From the NCBI RefSeq assembly GCF_024158035.1, contig NZ_JAMZEK010000003.1, positions 855,463-919,462 of the forward strand: a DNA stretch of 64,000 nt. Direction: 5' to 3'. A program made the translations under genes and the position numbers. Below are positions 61,726 to 64,000 of this stretch, piece after piece. The DNA comes from Dyella lutea (GTDB taxonomy: Bacteria > Pseudomonadota > Gammaproteobacteria > Xanthomonadales > Rhodanobacteraceae). Below the pieces are notes generated by a model. That model was given only the letters and a program-made list of their open reading frames with translations. It was not told the DNA's origin and made no database searches. Numbering within the stretch: position 1 is the stretch's first letter; each line of letters starts with the position of its first letter.

Positions 61726-62727
61726 ATGTCCCTCACCAACCGCCAGCTCCGCCTCAAGACCCGCCCCGAAGGCCTGGTCCAGCGCGACAACTTCGACCTC
61801 GTCGAAACCGCAGTCCCCGAGCTCAAGGACGGCGAAGTCCTGGTGCGCACGCTGTACATCTCGATGGACCCGACCAACCGCGTGTGGATGCGCGACATCC
61901 CGCAGTACCTGCCGCCCGTCGCCATCGGCGAAACCATGCGTGCGCTGGGCCTGGGCCGCGTGGTCGCCTCGCGCTCGCCGCGCTACGCCGAAGGCGACCT
62001 GGTGCAGGGCCTCACCGGCTGGCAGGCCTACCTCGTGCTGCACCAGGACACGCCCGGCTACGTGCGCCTGCCCGCCGACCCCGGCATCCCGCTGCCGACC
62101 CTGCTCGGCGCGGCCGGCATGAGCGGCGTCACCGCCTACTACGGCATGACCGACATCGCTCCCGTGCAGGCCGGCGAGACCCTGGTGGTCTCGGCCGCGG
62201 CCGGCTCGGTCGGCTCCATCGCCGGACAGATCGGAAGGATCCACGGCGCCCGCGTGGTTGGCATCGCTGGCGGCGCCGACAAGTGCAAGTACCTGGTCGA
62301 CGAACTCGGCTTCGACGCCGCCGTCGACTACAAGGCCGCCGACTTCAAACAGCAGCTCAAGGCCGCCACCCCCGACGGCGTGCACGTCAACTTCGAGAAC
62401 GTCGGCGGCGAGGTGATGAAGGCGGTGCTCGGCCGCATGAATATCGGTGGACGCGTCGCCCTCTGCGGCCTCATCGCCGGCTACAACTCCGGCGAAAAGC
62501 CCGGCGACGACTTCAGCCCCTTCATCATGAAGCGTCTCACCATGCGGGGCTTCCTGGTGCTCGACTACACCAAGACCAAGGAAGCGGTGCATGCGATCAC
62601 GGGATGGATTCTCGAGGGCAAGCTGAAGACCGAAGAGACGGTGGCCGAGGGGTTGGAGAATGCGCCAGTGGTGTTGAACCGGCTGTTCGATGGGAGTCAT
62701 CGGGGGAAGCTGGTACTAAAGGTGTAA
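61726..62727 (+). CDS. Zinc-independent NADP-dependent oxidoreductase (MDR; prostaglandin reductase/CurA-like)
   Basis: 333 residues from the ATG at 61726. Lacks zinc-binding cysteines. Has YISMDPTNRVWMRDIPQYLPPVAIGETMRALGLGRVV, AGMSGVTAYYGM, VVSAAAGSVGSIAGQIGRIHGARVVGIAG and VDYKAADFKQQLKAATPDGVHVNFENVGGEV. These are the signatures of the leukotriene B4 dehydrogenase/CurA branch, which reduces alpha,beta-double bonds of enones with NADPH. It follows the two SDRs and may be part of the same pathway, but a 184-bp gap with two repeats separates it. Confidence 0.93.
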   Translation: MSLTNRQLRLKTRPEGLVQRDNFDLVETAVPELKDGEVLVRTLYISMDPTNRVWMRDIPQYLPPVAIGETMRALGLGRVVASRSPRYAEGDLVQGLTGWQAYLVLHQDTPGYVRLPADPGIPLPTLLGAAGMSGVTAYYGMTDIAPVQAGETLVVSAAAGSVGSIAGQIGRIHGARVVGIAGGADKCKYLVDELGFDAAVDYKAADFKQQLKAATPDGVHVNFENVGGEVMKAVLGRMNIGGRVALCGLIAGYNSGEKPGDDFSPFIMKRLTMRGFLVLDYTKTKEAVHAITGWILEGKLKTEETVAEGLENAPVVLNRLFDGSHRGKLVLKV

Positions 62728-62773
62728 CTGTTGACCTAACCTCCCGGATATCTCGTTCAACTCAGGTGCGTCT

Positions 62774-63700
62774 ATGGGAGAGGCAAAGCGCAGGAGAAAC
62801 TCCAAGCCGATTACCTGGACGGCCGGGTCGCACCATACGCTTATCGTCGAGTGGCTTCGCGAGGACGAACGGAAAACTGGCTCCGAATTGGCCGACCGCC
62901 TCGCCTCGTGGAGTTCAGACGTCATATTGAAACGTTGCCAAAGTGGACGCGATGTCGTTAGCGCGCTTGAGGAAGCCCTTCTTCGCCTTAGGGAGACTGG
63001 TAAGGTGCCCGTTATTCATCTGGAGGCTCACGGCCTTGAGGCGCCAAACGCGGGTGATGATTCAGGCCTTGGGGGACCAGATGGCAAAGGTGGCGAGGAG
63101 CATTTACTCTGGAGACAAATCGCTCCTCTACTAGGCCAAATCAATTTGGCATCTCAATTTCAACTTCTCCTTGTTGGAGCAGCCTGCTACGGACTCACTG
63201 CACTAGATTGTTTCGACATTGCACAGCCGGCGCCGTTTTCAGCATTGATAGGTTTTGCTTCAAAAGTGGCACCAAGGACTCTTTTTGAAGGCATGGTCGA
63301 GTTATACCGCCAGCTTCTCAAAGGCGGTCACGGATCGATTCCGGATGCCGTTAAAGCCGCTAATCGCGAGCTTAATTCAGGCGAATTTCTGGCCACCACA
63401 TCTTTCTTCCACCATGCCTGTGCGGTTCTGGTCTCATACGCCAAAAACGAACTCGAACCCAGCCACCGTGAGGCAGAGAATCGACGCATGGCTAGGATTG
63501 CTTCGCTTGAGATGGGGCGACCTGTATCCGCCGAAGAAATGAGGAAGACCCATCGATCAGCCGCGCTGCACAGGTGTAAGGAAGCAGTTGCCATTTGGTT
63601 TGCTTACCGCGAACTTACTGAAAACAGAGATCGATTTTGCATAGATGTCAAACGCATATTTGAACAACAGGAGGAAATACACCGTCGAAAAATCATTTAG
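62774..63700 (+). CDS. CHAT/caspase-like protease candidate
   Basis: 308 residues, GC content visibly lower than neighbours. The N-terminus MGEAKRRRNSKP is a basic motif seen in several accessory proteins. The central part fits a caspase-type fold: strand plus His in VPVIHLEAHG (His86), strand plus Cys in LLLVGAACYG (Cys138). A CHAT-like segment FSALIGFASKVAPRTLFEGMVELYRQLLKGG follows. The 52-residue spacing between His and Cys suits C14-clan peptidases. The last 100 residues are helical. CHAT proteases act in bacterial immunity (for example gasdermin activation), but no partner gene is visible here. The family call is by motif reading only. Confidence 0.65.
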   Translation: MGEAKRRRNSKPITWTAGSHHTLIVEWLREDERKTGSELADRLASWSSDVILKRCQSGRDVVSALEEALLRLRETGKVPVIHLEAHGLEAPNAGDDSGLGGPDGKGGEEHLLWRQIAPLLGQINLASQFQLLLVGAACYGLTALDCFDIAQPAPFSALIGFASKVAPRTLFEGMVELYRQLLKGGHGSIPDAVKAANRELNSGEFLATTSFFHHACAVLVSYAKNELEPSHREAENRRMARIASLEMGRPVSAEEMRKTHRSAALHRCKEAVAIWFAYRELTENRDRFCIDVKRIFEQQEEIHRRKII

Positions 63701-63937
63701 GGCGCGGAATAGCGGACGCCGACATCCCTAGATGCCTCTTAAAGTTGACGCGCATTGGCGACGGGCTTCATCGTCTGACCGTGAATTATTTCACGGTGAC
63801 CGATTCGTACCCGATGCTTCCTCACGTGCAGGTGCTTTCGTGCGCCTTCGGCGCCCGAGTCACTTTCTCTTGGGTCGCCAAGAGAAAGTAACGGCGGTTT
63901 CTAAGATCAAGTGCACCACCCCACGACAAGGTGATGC
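63701..63937. other. Intergenic accessory region with hairpins
   Basis: No gene seen. Contains a perfect 8-bp stem accgtgaa/ttcacggt (63778-63797), a short gcgcc/ggcgc hairpin (63842-63854), and the 12-bp stem at 63862. It is followed by the probable left end of an IS30-type element whose terminal repeat I cannot delimit. Confidence 0.5.
63862..63889. repeat. Perfect 12-bp hairpin
   Basis: actttctcttgg-gtcg-ccaagagaaagt, completely paired with a four-base loop. Sequences of the form TTTCTCTTGG...CCAAGAGAAAG are a frequent repeat in Xanthomonadales, from memory. It is not followed by a T-run and thus is unlikely to be only a terminator. Confidence 0.8.
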
Positions 63938-64000
63938 ATGGGCCAGCACTACGGACATCTGAGCGCCGAAGAACGCGGCGCGATCATGGTTGGCAAGACG
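63938..64000 (+). mobile_element. IS30-family transposase, N-terminal fragment at window edge
   Basis: The ATG at 63938 opens MGQHYGHLSAEERGAIMVGKT, which runs off the window. The Y(G/T)HLSxEERxxI start is the helix-turn-helix entry of IS30-family transposases. Only 21 codons are present, so intactness cannot be judged. It places a mobile element immediately next to the CHAT-like gene. Confidence 0.75.

Noticed and set aside
62728..62773. acctaac...gttcaactcagg, resembling half of an attC
   Set aside because: The arm is 16 bases from the core, compared with two or three in the real sites, and no partner half or cassette boundary follows.

Overview
The window looks like chromosome of a high-GC gammaproteobacterium of the Xanthomonadales, most likely Rhodanobacteraceae (Rhodanobacter, Dyella or Luteibacter type). 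The evidence is the gene set (YajQ, YaeQ, DUF1415, SelO, S10-type secreted peptidase, alpha-amino-acid ester hydrolase), the GC-biased codon use and two families of dispersed hairpin repeats. No RNA gene was recognised. Genus is an inference and no search was run.

1-10 kb holds housekeeping and membrane genes: a dehydrogenase cut by the window edge, a YhiN-type flavoprotein, yajQ, DUF1345, a GNAT protein and a DAHP synthase gene. The DAHP synthase is preceded by an aromatic-rich leader peptide and a terminator, which is a textbook attenuator layout. Then come a DUF2236 protein, a diguanylate cyclase, a NERD-helicase and msrB. 10-18 kb begins with a sigma-54-type promoter in front of a two-gene polysaccharide unit (processive GT2 plus TPR/beta-barrel protein). 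It continues with an FKBP lipoprotein, an S10 peptidase, a GltB-like FMN protein and two thioredoxins. 18-28 kb carries an RND pump with its adaptor, selO, a VOC protein, OsmC, DUF1415 and a divergent GlxA-type regulator/SDR pair.

28.5-31.6 kb is clearly foreign: seven small, lower-GC gene cassettes, all on the minus strand, separated by attC sites and with no integrase gene in the window (a CALIN-type integron cassette cluster). One cassette gene is broken by an in-frame TGA.

31.7-47.7 kb returns to core genes: rsuA- and rsmC-like RNA modification enzymes, a REP/BIME repeat, yajD, an OPT transporter, a secreted esterase with a calcium-loop-like motif, an RluA-type synthase, yaeQ, a PAS-GGDEF-EAL protein, an ester hydrolase, a RIO kinase, an LLM flavoprotein and an HDOD protein. 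48.0-52.4 kb is a tightly packed operon of cupredoxin-like protein, GGDEF/EAL enzyme, DUF3034 protein and truncated hemoglobin. After a secreted methyltransferase, another diguanylate cyclase and thpR comes a LysR-controlled catabolic cluster at 55.9-62.7 kb. It comprises acyl-CoA dehydrogenase, APH-family kinase, histidine phosphatase, two SDRs and a zinc-free MDR, and its shape recalls 4-hydroxyacyl-CoA degradation.

The right end (62.8-64 kb) is accessory DNA: a lower-GC gene for a likely CHAT/caspase-like protease, two hairpins and the start of an IS30-type transposase cut by the window edge. Four GGDEF proteins plus YajQ and an HDOD protein make cyclic-di-GMP signalling a recurring theme.
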